Source: Nemertoderma westbladi
Lineage: Eukaryota; Xenacoelomorpha; Nemertodermatida; Nemertodermatidae
Reading direction: 5' to 3'
Assembly: GCA_032718475.1 (NCBI GenBank)
Contig: JAUCBJ010006614.1
Location: forward strand, 1 to 46,334
Length of the DNA stretch: 46,334 nucleotides
In this document: in pieces, positions 8,410 through 17,558 of the stretch
How the letters are laid out: each line of letters opens with the position of its first letter
How positions within the stretch are numbered: the stretch's first letter is position 1
Notes under the pieces: generated by a model
The model's database searches: none
Told to the model about the DNA's origin: nothing
What the model saw: the letters and a program-made list of their open reading frames with translations, nothing else
Position numbers and translations under genes: made by a program

Positions 8410-9131
8410 AATTAGTTCATTAGGATCCTGACCTACCTGGGGTTCTTAGGATCCTACCTACCTCGGGTTCATTAGGATCCTACATGGGGTTCAGTAGGAT
8501 CCTGACCTACATGGGGTTCACTAGGATCCTACCTGGGGTTCATTAGGATCCTACCTGGGGTCCATTAGGATCCTGCCTGGGGTTCATTAGGATCCTACCT
8601 GGGGTCCATTAGGATCCTACATGGGGTTCATTAGGATCCTACCTGGGGTTCATTAGGATCCTACCTGGGGTTCATTAGGATCCTACCTGGGGTTCATTAG
8701 GATCCTACCTGGGGTTCATTAGGATCCTACCTGGGGTTCAGTAGGATCCTACCTGGGGTTCATTAGGATACTACCTGGGGTTCATTAGGATCCTACCTGG
8801 GGTTCATTAGGATCCTACCTGGAGTTCATTAGGATCCTGCCTGGGGTTCATTAGGATCCTACCTGGGGTCCATTAGGATCCTACATGGGGTTCATTAGGA
8901 TCCTACCTGGGGTTCATTAGGATCCTACCTGGGGTTCATTAGGATCCTACCTGGGGTTCATTAGGATCCTACCTGGGGTTCATTAGGATCCTACCTGGTG
9001 TTCATTAGGATCCTACCTGCGGTTCATTAGGATCCTACCTGGGGTTCATTAGGATCCTACCTCGGGTTCATTAGGATCCTACCTGGGGTTCATTAGGATC
9101 CTACCAGGGGTTCCTTAGGATCCTACCTACC
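8410..9131 (-). repeat. 22-bp minisatellite reiterating the donor of the EGF21/22 exon
   Basis: About 31 tandem copies of a 22-bp unit. On the minus strand the unit reads GAACCCCAG|GTAGGATCC followed by TAAT: the last nine bases of the exon and the first bases of the intron. Many units keep the CAG|GTAGGA donor. Since 22 is not a multiple of three, and the intron half carries TAA, use of a later donor would shift the frame and stop translation. The array therefore behaves as intron. Confidence 0.93.
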
Positions 9132-9307
9132 TGGGGTTCACACTTGACCGAGTTGTTGCTACACGGATTAGGTTGACAGGGATCCAGTCTCACGGTGCAG
9201 TTGACCCCCGACCAGGGCAGATCGCAGTAACATTCGTAGCCTCCCACGCGATCCGCGCACTGCCCGTGGGAGTTACACGGATTCGTCTCACAGTCGTCAA
9301 CATTCAC
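9131..9307 (-). CDS. NOTCH: NOTCH exon: EGF21 and start of EGF22
   Basis: 177-bp exon, phase 0 at both ends. It encodes VNVDDCETNPCNSHGQC...CDLPWSGVNC (EGF21; LP followed by a W/Y-S/T-G is typical of NOTCH EGF21) and VRLDPCQPNPCSNN...CEPQ (EGF22 up to its third cysteine region). Vertebrates have LAPC at the same place. The donor CCCCAG|GTAGGT is the founder of the 22-bp array on its downstream side. Confidence 0.94.
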
Positions 9308-9500
9308 CTAAAAATATAAATTAATAAAATACCGGTAATCAAAATTATATTGAAAATTGACTTTATAAACAAATAAACTTAGTTATCGTCATTTTGTTTT
9401 GATTAAATATTTACCGTATTCCGTCAATTTCTAATTAATTAATTAATAAATTATTTAAAAACTTAGTTGATGACGTAATAATATAACATCCGGCATTTAC

Positions 9501-9735
9501 CTCGCAGTCGCGCCCGCTGTAACCATGGTGACAGGCGCAGTGGTACCCGTTAATGAGATCGGTGCAGACACTCCCATGACGACAGGGGTTTACCGCACAT
9601 TCGTCTATCTCCGTCTCACAGGTTCTACCGATGTAGCCCGGGAGACACTCGCAGATAAACGTTCCAGCGTTATCGGCGCAGACACCGCCGTTATCGCAAG
9701 GTTGGGTCGCGCATTCATCGACGTCCGACTGACAT
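9501..9735 (-). CDS. NOTCH: NOTCH exon: end of EGF18, EGF19 and EGF20
   Basis: 235-bp exon, phase 2 to phase 0. It begins with C (sixth cysteine of EGF18), then QSDVDECATQPCDNGGVC (EGF19) and EIDECAVNPCRHGSVC up to GRDCE (EGF20). Both have the D/N-x-D/E calcium-binding signature. The phase-2 acceptor fixes the donor of the previous exon at 10046 rather than at the nearby GTAACA. Confidence 0.94.
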
Positions 9736-10045
9736 CTACGCAATAAATAAATCGTTAATTTAATTAGTTTTGTACAAATAGTAATCAATATGATGAAATA
9801 GTTATTTAATTGTATAAAAAAAAGAGCAAATAAAAACAGACACAGAAAGACAAAACAACAGACAATTAAAAGACAGACAGCAACAACAGGCAGACAAATA
9901 ACAAACGGACAATCAATAACAGACAGACAGACAGACAAGCAAGACAAACAAACAGAGACATATCTACAGACAGAACGAGAAAGAGTCTTATACTGTACAC
10001 TAAATATATTTATAACATAAATAAATGAATTAATCCTCAACCAAC
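9736..10045 (-). other. NOTCH intron with GACAGACA-rich sequence
   Basis: 310 bp of intron. Plus-strand positions about 9830-9975 are a degenerate (GACA)n-like low-complexity stretch. Nothing else was recognised. Confidence 0.6.
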
Positions 10046-10745
10046 CTGTTACCAAAGAACCCGCTGGGACAGTGGCAGGTGTATCCGTCGACTTCATCGT
10101 GACAGGTTCCACCGTTGAGACACGGTCGCGTCTGGCACTCGTCTCGCTCGTGGTTACAGTGGACCCCCTCCCACCCGGGGGCGCACTCGCAACCGTAGCT
10201 GTCCACGCCGTCCACGCAACGCGCCCCGTTCGCGCACGGATTCGACGCGCAGTCGTCGTAGTTGAACTGACAGCGATCGCCGTGGATGCCGCGCGGACAC
10301 ACGCAGAGGAAGGCCCCGACGAGGTCCCGACACTCGGCGTCGTTTCCGCAGGGCGAGGCCGCGCACTCGTCCACGTCGACCCCGCAGCGGGCCCCCGCGT
10401 ACCCGGTGTAGCAGTCGCAACGGAAGCTTCCGTCCCCGTCCACGCACCTCCCGTGCTCGCCGCACGGCGCCCCGACGCACTCGTCCACCTCCCGCTCGCA
10501 CGCCGCCCCCGTGTACCCCGGCGGGCAGTCGCAGCTGTAGGCCGACACGCCGTCGACGCAGACTCCTCCGTTCTCGCAGGGATCCTCCGAGCAGTCGTCC
10601 ACGTTGATCTCGCAGTCCGCCCCGGTGAACCCCGCCGTGCAGTAACATTTGTATCCCGCGACTTTATCATCACAAACTCCGTCGTTTTGACACGGCATCG
10701 TGAGACACTCGTTAATTTCCAACTCACAGACCGCCCCCTCGTAAC
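10046..10745 (-). CDS. NOTCH: NOTCH exon: end of EGF12, EGF13 to EGF18
   Basis: The largest exon, 700 bp, phase 1 to phase 2. After YEGAVC (end of EGF12) it encodes six EGF repeats: INECLTMPC (13), VDDCSEDPC (14), VDECVGAPC (15), VDECAASPC (16), YDDCASNPC (17) and RDECQTRPC (18, last cysteine in the next exon). All have six-cysteine spacing and the calcium-binding D-x-D/E. CASNPC in EGF17 is an O-glucosylation site. The exon is markedly GC-rich against its AT-rich introns, and this creates long shadow frames on both strands. The donor is AACAG|GTTGGT. Confidence 0.95.
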
Positions 10746-11099
10746 CTAGGAAACAAGTTTACTTATTAAATAGTAACCGGGTGACCACAATAATACTTTC
10801 ATTATACTTCATTTAATTTTAAGTTATTTATATTTCTCATTTTATCATCCTAGCCCAACCCTGGCTTTCATCCTTCAGTGGTCGATAAAGGGGAATCAAG
10901 GCAACTTTGGAAACAGAGTGAAACTGACAACAGGCATTCCTTGGCTTAATGAGCCTAAAAGATTCTCCCATTAATTTATTATTTTATTAAATTTGAATTT
11001 ATTTCATTTTAGATATTAAATCGCAATATTATTAAAATTATATTAAAAATATTGTCATTTAAAACAAAATAAAAACAGTAAATCCACCAAAGATGACCT
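10746..11099 (-). other. NOTCH intron left of the inverted-repeat transposon
   Basis: About 350 bp of AT-rich sequence between the EGF13-18 exon and the transposon at 11100. It ends in ACCT (11096-11099), the left copy of that transposon's target-site duplication. No gene was seen. Confidence 0.6.
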
Positions 11100-11294
11100 G
11101 GGTTGTTCTCACAAAAAGTGGCCAAAATTAAAATTGTCAAATTTTTTTTTTGTCAAAACCATATAAATATGTACATATTTCGAGAGCTCTCGATGGGGCG
11201 ATTTCGAATACACTAGTGGGCCGTTTTTTTAGTAAAGTCGTAAGGTTTTATTCGCGAAAAACTAATGTCCACAATGTAACATTTTGTCCTTGGT

Positions 11295-11392
11295 GTAACG
11301 CTACTTGTTAGCCAATCAGCAGTCTTCATTTCACAGAACGCCCACAATCTAACTCGTTGTCTCGAATGTAACGCTACTTGTTAGCCAATCAG
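11295..11392 (+). repeat. Duplicated 25-bp subterminal motif of the transposon
   Basis: GTAACGCTACTTGTTAGCC and the following CAATCAG occur at about 11295-11319 and again at about 11368-11392, next to sequences related to TGTCCACAATGTAAC. This is part of the left subterminal region. Confidence 0.75.
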
Positions 11393-11634
11393 TATCCAGG
11401 ATTTGACATTTAAAATATATACCAGAAATTCAACAGTCACTTTAATGTCATGTACGGATTTATTTTATATTTATACGGGTTTTTTTACGGATTTATTTAT
11501 CGACCCAATGGCTGAAAATAATATTTTTCAAATCAGCAAATTATTTAGTTTGTATTATTTGTATACATACAATATGAATATACATACTATTGTAACACTA
11601 ATTGTACAAAATAGTTAACGGAATCCTTAAAACC

Positions 11635-12445
11635 ATCACTAAAGTAATCTCTAAGTCCTTCACGTGTAACGCCATCACTAAAGTAATCTCTAAGTCCTTC
11701 ACGTGTAACGCTATCACTAACTTAATCTCTAAGTCCTTCACCTGTAACGCCATCACTAACTTAATCTCTAAGTCCTTCACGTGTAACTAAGTCCTTCACG
11801 TGTAACGCCATCACTAACTCAATCTCTAAGTCCTTCACGTGTAACGCTATCACTAACTTAATCTCTAAGTCCTTCACCTGTAACGCCATCACTAACTTAA
11901 TCTCTAAGTCCTTCACGTGTAACGCCATCACTAACTTAATTTCTAAGTCCTTCACGTGTAACTAAGTCCTTCACGTGTAACGCCATCACTAACTTAATCT
12001 CTAAGTCCTTCACGTGTAACGCCATCACTAACTTAATCTCTAAGTCCTTCACGTGTAACGCCATCACTAACTTAATCTCTAAGTCCTTCACGTGTAACGC
12101 CATCACTAACTTAATCTCTAAGTCCTTCACGTGTAACGCCATCACTAACTTAATCTCTAAGTCCTTCACGTGTAACGCCATCACTAACTTAATCTCTAAG
12201 TCCTTCACGTGTAACGCCATCACTAACTTAATCTCTAAGTCCTTCACGTGTAACGCCATCACTAACTTAATCTTAAGTCCTTCACGTGTAACTAAGTCCT
12301 TCACATGTAACGCCATCACTAACTTAATCTCTAAGTCCTTCACGTGTAACGCCATCACTAACTTAATCTCTAAGTCCTTCACGTGTAACGCCATCACTAA
12401 CTTAATCTCTATGTCCTTCACGTGTAACGCCATCACTAAATTCAA
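11635..12445. repeat. 39-bp minisatellite inside the transposon
   Basis: About 20 copies of a 39-bp unit containing CTTCACGTGTAACGCCATCA, with a few shortened units where ACTAAGTCCTTCAC joins directly. The GTGTAACGC core matches the transposon's subterminal motif, so the array may have grown from it. Open frames in both directions come from the repeat lacking stops. Confidence 0.9.
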
Positions 12446-13514
12446 TCGAGAAGTTCTTACCGGACACAACACGCTTAATTCCGTTTGACAATTGTAATTG
12501 CATGACGATTAAGAAGTACTGTTTTAGAACCGAAATAAAGAAAGGACTACTACTACAGTAGTTTATACTAAATACTGAAAACCAGAAACCATCGACTATT
12601 GTTAATTTGACCCAGACTGCCTAATTTGTAAAAGAAACGCCACTCGTACTGCTAGGTATGTTCAGGCCCAACTGCGTTACATGATGGACATGTCTCAAGT
12701 GTAACGCTATTGATTGTGACAGCGTTACATGCGTTACATGATGGACATTGAAGACATTTTTCATTAGCATGGCGTTGACTATATAGTCTGTTTTGAAACT
12801 ATATTAAAATCAAATATGTGATTCGATAGATCTGCGATTGCTCTTTCATATGAGCCCTCAATGGTGTCGATATGATTAGTAAAGCAAAAGTTATCGCTAT
12901 TCAAAGTAGCGTTACATTGAGGACATTCCTAATGACGGTATTTTATGTAGATTTACGTTTTCGCACAATGCTCGAGTTCTAATGAACGAATTCTTATAAT
13001 TTTTTTACCTGCTGATAGCTAAATAAATCGCCGTTTAGAAATATCTCACTTGGAGATGTTGTGAATAAATATAAAAAACCATGTCATAAAAACGAGCGTT
13101 ACATGGTGGACAAAATCCTAGTGACGGCGTAATTAATTGTTAGTAAATAGTAAATATATAAAATGTGAGTAGCTTCGGTTGAAAACCACCAATAGTATGT
13201 GAAAGAGCATTAAATTTGCTTTATTTTGATGTATGGTATGTGGAACCTTTCATTGCTTTAGCTCAGAAGCCAAATATTTCAAAATAATTCAATGTGACAT
13301 TTCAAAAAACATGCATTTTCGATATTTGAAATGGTGTCATTCTCTAGGTTGTGAATGGAATCTGTTGAAAATTTGCTGAAATATGAGCAGATTTCCGCTC
13401 TTCCGATTGGTATATAGGTTCATGGGGTTAAAACTGTGTCGTTTGGAAATATAACAGTGCGAATGCATGGCCATTTTGACATAAAAGTTTGGCCACTTTT
13501 TGTGAGAACGACCC

Positions 13515-14204
13515 ACCTAATTAATTGAGTATAACAAAAGTAACAAATTCCATGTTTAAAAAAATGCCAACACTCTAAAATCAATAAGAGGCAATCGTTT
13601 GTAGATATATTTGGATGTTCAGGTGTTTACTGATGCTGTTTGGGACACGGAAAGGCGAACTACGCCTTTCTAATAATTATAGGTTGACGGGATAACAATA
13701 CCTCCGCGGCAGGATTCTAAATCGCGTATAAAAAAACAATTATAAAACACAATAACAACCCGATCCTTCCTCTTCCACCCTCCTTCTAGCAGTAATCAAT
13801 AACCGGAAACCATAAAAACAAATACGATAATCCTTCGTATCAATTCATATGGCTCGCACCATGTCGGTCATTGAGTGGGGGGATTCACTTATCTTCTCCC
13901 AATAAGTTTAAACCAATTCGACGAATATATAGAGGAAAATTAATTATATGCAGAAATGGAACCAGTTTAACTGACACACACGTATACACGTTCCTTCTGA
14001 CTTATCTGTCACACTTGCGCATGTGCGCGCGCGCACCCATGTGACTGAAGAAAACCTGCAGATTTTCACTTTTCGGTCGACTTTTTATTGGAATTTTATA
14101 TATTAAGAATTTATCTTTCATTTCCCCTTATTAAGTATTTTATAGCGTTTATGTAGATACTAATAATAATTCGTTTATTGTTTTGGTTCGTTAGATTCTG
14201 TCCT
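13515..14204. other. Intronic sequence between the transposon and a LINE fragment
   Basis: About 690 bp of AT-rich sequence with a short GCGCGCGC tract near 14027. No gene or element was recognised. Confidence 0.5.
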
Positions 14205-14500
14205 TCTGTCCTGCCGCTTTGCAGGACATTGCTTTCGCCGTGAGGACCAGCCAGTGCATAATATTGTGCTTTGGCAGCCTCATGGAGTGAATAAGCATGG
14301 TGAGCAGCCCATGACTTTCTTGAGACGCATCTTAAAGGACACCCTTGAAGATGCGGATGATCTAACAATGTCATGGGTGATAGGGAGTTGTGGCGGCGCA
14401 ATTTTGTCGACAAGCCGGCACAACATTCTTAATATCTATGTAATTGTAATATATATAATACAGCTGCAATGCAGCATGTCAACCGAAGTAGTAGTAGCCC
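14205..14500 (+). mobile_element. LINE family A 3'-end fragment
   Basis: Plus-strand fragment with the last about 70 codons of the family A reverse transcriptase (GHCFRRED-like start, then QPHGVNKHG and MTFLRRILKDT), the short 3' untranslated block with GCTGCAATGCAGCATG, and a GTAGTAGTAG tail. It is 5'-truncated. A small insertion of about 30 bp lies just after the stop. It is more diverged than the other family A copies. It sits in the intron between the EGF11-12 and EGF13-18 exons, antisense to NOTCH. Confidence 0.85.
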
Positions 14501-14644
14501 TTCCGCAACCTGGGTTTTAGTGCTATACCTACAGGTATACTTCACATGGGGTTAAACTGCAAAGTGAAATATAATATCACAACAACATCTGGTATACTTA
14601 ACAGAGGCCTACGTGCGCATACAGGTTCTGTGGTTCTGACTCAC

Positions 14645-14830
14645 CTGCCATACACGCGCATATGAAGTGTCCCACCGAATCGATACAGGTGCCGTGGTTC
14701 TGGCACGGTTGCGGGACGCATTCGTCGATGTTATACTCGCATCGCGGACCGTCGTAACCGCGGGCGCAGTTACACTGGAAGGAACCCGGGATGTTCTCGC
14801 ATGTCCCCCCGTGTTCGCATGGAACTCCAT
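14645..14830 (-). CDS. NOTCH: NOTCH exon: EGF11 (most) and EGF12, ligand-binding core
   Basis: 186-bp exon, phase 1 to phase 1. It encodes GVPCEHGGTC...GPRC (EGF11 from its second cysteine) and NIDECVPQPCQNHGTC...CACMAG (EGF12). EGF11-12 is the minimal Delta/Jagged binding site of NOTCH. In EGF12, CQNHGTC keeps the O-fucose consensus (human has CQNDATC here), the residue through which Fringe tunes ligand choice. The PCEH motif of EGF11 is also conserved. The acceptor is CTTCCAG and the donor GCAG|GTGAGT. It is the most 5' NOTCH exon in the window; EGF1-10 and the signal peptide would be further right, beyond what was found. Confidence 0.95.
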
Positions 14831-15999
14831 CTGGAAGAAAAACACAGTTTAATATATCAAAGTAACTAGCAATTACGCAAATACCACCTCGGCGAATTAA
14901 TATCTAGTCAATGTTGATTGATAAATTCAGTGAATGTTACAGGTTACAGATGCAGGTTATTTTAACAGAAATAAAGTCAACAAGCTGGCAAGCCTGGAAG
15001 GTTCACGGTCCTCCTACTTAATCAGTACAATAATAATACGTTTTCGTTCGGGTAGGCCTATGTTTCCTTTTCACTTGTTCCCATCGTACAGTCGTAGGCG
15101 ACCTCATGCTCCTGTGCTCATCCCACCACGACCACGACCACCAGTTACGAGTTGGGTAGGCGTCTACCGGCAACCGGTAAGTAATTACGCGCCACACGAC
15201 GTCATCCCGCCATCCGCCAACATTTATACCGGTACGGTAAGCCTACCACCTACCGGCTGGCTACCATCGCACCGTAGGTCTACCGCCTACGCCTACCGGT
15301 CAACCGGTAACGGTAGGCTACCGCGTACCGGTACAGCGGTACTCAAAGTCGTACCGGTATTGTCGTAATTGACAAATGCAGGATTAAACCGTAACCCGTT
15401 CCAGTACCGGTACCATATGCATCTGAACGACTGGACGGTTAATCTCATAGCATAGCTGCATAGGCCTACTGGTAGTCAGTGCGAAGTCGCCTGCGAACAT
15501 GGCGAAATATTATATTTACTGCTAGGGCTAGGCTAGGACCTACTGCTGTACTGACCTATGACAGTATGAAGATAGGCAGATAGGCCTACAGTGGTCAGGT
15601 AGTACCGGTCCGGTATGCCTACTACAGGCAGACAATCAGACAGTACTAGCAGTGCTAATTAATTACCTTAATTAAATCTTCAATTAGGTCATAATGTAGG
15701 TCCAAATTTAAAAATCGGCCTCCGTTAATCGATTTACAAATAATTCAGGTACCTCCATGCCAAATATCAGAATCATTCATTGCGTTCCCTATGACAAGAT
15801 AGCTTTTTCCTAAACCATGCGAAAACACGCAAATATAGCGCTCACATCGCACAAATACCATCTCGACACCCAATTTTTTGTATGAGCCTTCGCCATCCCT
15901 ATATCTAACTTTTGTCCAAATTTTGTTTCGATTGATTAATAAATAACTGAGATATCGCTCTGGACACACACACACACACACCCCTACGTGTTTATTATG
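14831..15999. other. Intron or intergenic region rich in ACCGGT
   Basis: No exon was recognised. Positions about 15160-15420 are an irregular cluster of TACCGGTA/GTAGGCTACC words, some palindromic. A (CA)n run lies at about 15962-15980. Confidence 0.5.
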
Positions 16000-16535
16000 G
16001 AAACCGGGGAGGCCAAATTTCGTAACAACAAACTGGGGACCAAAAGGAAACGCTTGTAATTCATTTGGTCATTAAGGAATTTTAACGACAGGTGCAAATT
16101 CGTAATCAGCGGAAAATTATCTATCTTTAATGCACCTATTAATTAACTGAAAATAGAAATTTAATGTCCCGTTTCTACCATGCACACCGGGGACACACTT
16201 AGCAAACCGGGGACACACCTATGTACTTGAAAAGTGTTAGAGGTGTTCGTTTGTTTTTTACAAAATGGGGCTTGTTAGCAGTTGTTATGGAAACTATAGG
16301 CCCAATGTATCTGGCTTAGTTGTTTAGGTACAATAATAATAGGACATAACCTACTAGAATACTGGCCACCCCGTCTCGTAGAAAAGCACTATTAGCCAAT
16401 ACAATTACAACAAGATTGTGAGGCATATATTTAGTCTAGTACAAACAATGATGGGTGATACTTATGTATGCGATCATCCTTCTTTATTGATTGTGTGTGT
16501 CTGAGAGTTTCGTAATTTATTATCAAAGCGGGGAT
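16000..16535 (+). repeat. Left cluster of the dispersed AAACCGGGGA motif
   Basis: Five occurrences of AAA[CG]CGGGGA or close variants (about 16001, 16030, 16185, 16203 and 16524), all on the plus strand, within 530 bp of otherwise AT-rich DNA. Similar sites lie to the right of the 17.56-22.74 kb gene. Function unknown. Confidence 0.6.
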
Positions 16536-17290
16536 GGAAGATTTATTAAATTTGTCTTAGATAAATTTAGGCATAATTTCATTATTACTGTATTGGGTAA
16601 CTCCGGTAACATACATAGAATTGTATTCATATTTCAGATTGCATTATATTATTTAATAAATACTATAATAAATAAATAATTACAAAATAAATTTCACACT
16701 GAAACCCAAAGAACCCCCTGAAATGGAGATAAATTTATCTATTAACTCTATTAGTAGTCATGTACTTGGTGGATGTATAAATATTGTATACGCTACTCCG
16801 ACAACCACTGCTGATAACGACAAATATGAAACTGTAACATGTTCCCATGGCTGTAGTGTATTGTTTTGGAAATCTATATGTTTGACTCACATTCAATTTA
16901 TTGAAAAGTATAGGCCTACTGGCGGTCTTCTAAATGGGAGGGGGTGACATACTATAAGTTATAGTAGGTCATGGGGGGACTAATTTAATTGTTTAATCGC
17001 ACACTTTTGTACAGAGAGCGAATTTAGGGTATGTTTCATTATATTTACAGACACTGAAAATTATAATAGCCTAAAAATTTGTATATTTCTGACTTGAAAA
17101 TTTAAATGCTAAATACTGATTTATGAACTTTCGTTTTCAAACAATTTACAAAAGAATAATTGTTCTCTGAAACGAAACTCTAATAACTTAAATGAATATC
17201 TAATAACTAAATTAAATGTACGCGCAGCACGAGACTGTGTATGTACGGTGCGTAGCAAACTTCACCGGCGAGAAAGCTTCGTCCTCGTCC

Positions 17291-17423
17291 AATCTTCGCC
17301 CTCAAAATGAGCAACTATTCGCCCGGTGGAAACCTTAAATGGCAACTAACACAAATCTTATTGGGCGAAGGTTGCTCACTGGCGAAGATTGCCTTGCGGG
17401 CGAAGGTTCCCCGGGCGAAGATT
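17291..17423. promoter_or_regulatory. Cluster of GGGCGAAG[AG]TT words upstream of the recombinase-like gene
   Basis: Four forward copies (about 17363, 17380, 17398 and 17413) and two inverted copies (about 17291 and 17317) of GGGCGAAG[AG]TT or a close variant. They lie 140-270 bp upstream of the first ATG of the gene starting at 17559. Repeated inverted words just upstream of a gene suggest a regulatory or binding region, or the remains of a small repeat. No TATA box or start site could be fixed. Confidence 0.35.
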
Positions 17424-17558
17424 GTATGCCAACCCGTACGTACCAAGTTTGTTTTACCTTATAGAGTTATTAGTAGAACTAGTTTTGATAGAGTTATTCG
17501 TAAACTACAACGTAAATGATGATTGGAGATATTTAGCCACCTTCCCTCAGTAAGAAAC

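Larger units (their letters stand above)
11100..13514. mobile_element. Non-autonomous 2.4-kb DNA transposon with terminal inverted repeats
   Basis: The ends are inverted repeats: the left starts GGGTTGTTCTCACAAAAAGT (11100 on) and the right, read on the minus strand from 13514, starts GGGTCGTTCTCACAAAAAGT; about 27 bp match with one mismatch. ACCT flanks both ends (11096-11099 and 13515-13518), a likely 4-bp target-site duplication. Inside, a motif close to GCGTTACATGRTGGACA occurs several times near both ends, inverted on the left (about 11266-11280) and forward on the right (about 12673, 12909, 13095). Subterminal sites in opposite orientations are usual for transposase binding. A 39-bp minisatellite occupies 11635-12445. 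No transposase-like frame was found, so it depends on another element. The superfamily is unknown. Confidence 0.85.

Noticed and set aside
10046-10053. Donor at GTAACA (exon end 10053) for the EGF18 exon
   Set aside because: It would give phase 1, which does not fit the next exon; the donor after AACAG (10046) restores the sixth cysteine of EGF18.
10072-10749. 225-codon plus-strand frame and a 430-codon shifted minus-strand frame at the EGF13-18 exon
   Set aside because: Shadows of GC-rich EGF coding sequence; the real frame has regular six-cysteine EGFs and matching splice sites.
8410-12445. CRISPR-like direct repeats
   Set aside because: Units are contiguous, with no unique spacers; this is a eukaryotic minisatellite context.
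11598-12472. 178-codon frame (KDLEIKLVMALHV repeats)
   Set aside because: Product of the 39-bp minisatellite inside a non-coding transposon.
17307-17519. 70-codon frame just upstream of the recombinase-like gene
   Set aside because: Made of the GGCGAAG repeat region, no homology, and ends before the gene in another frame.
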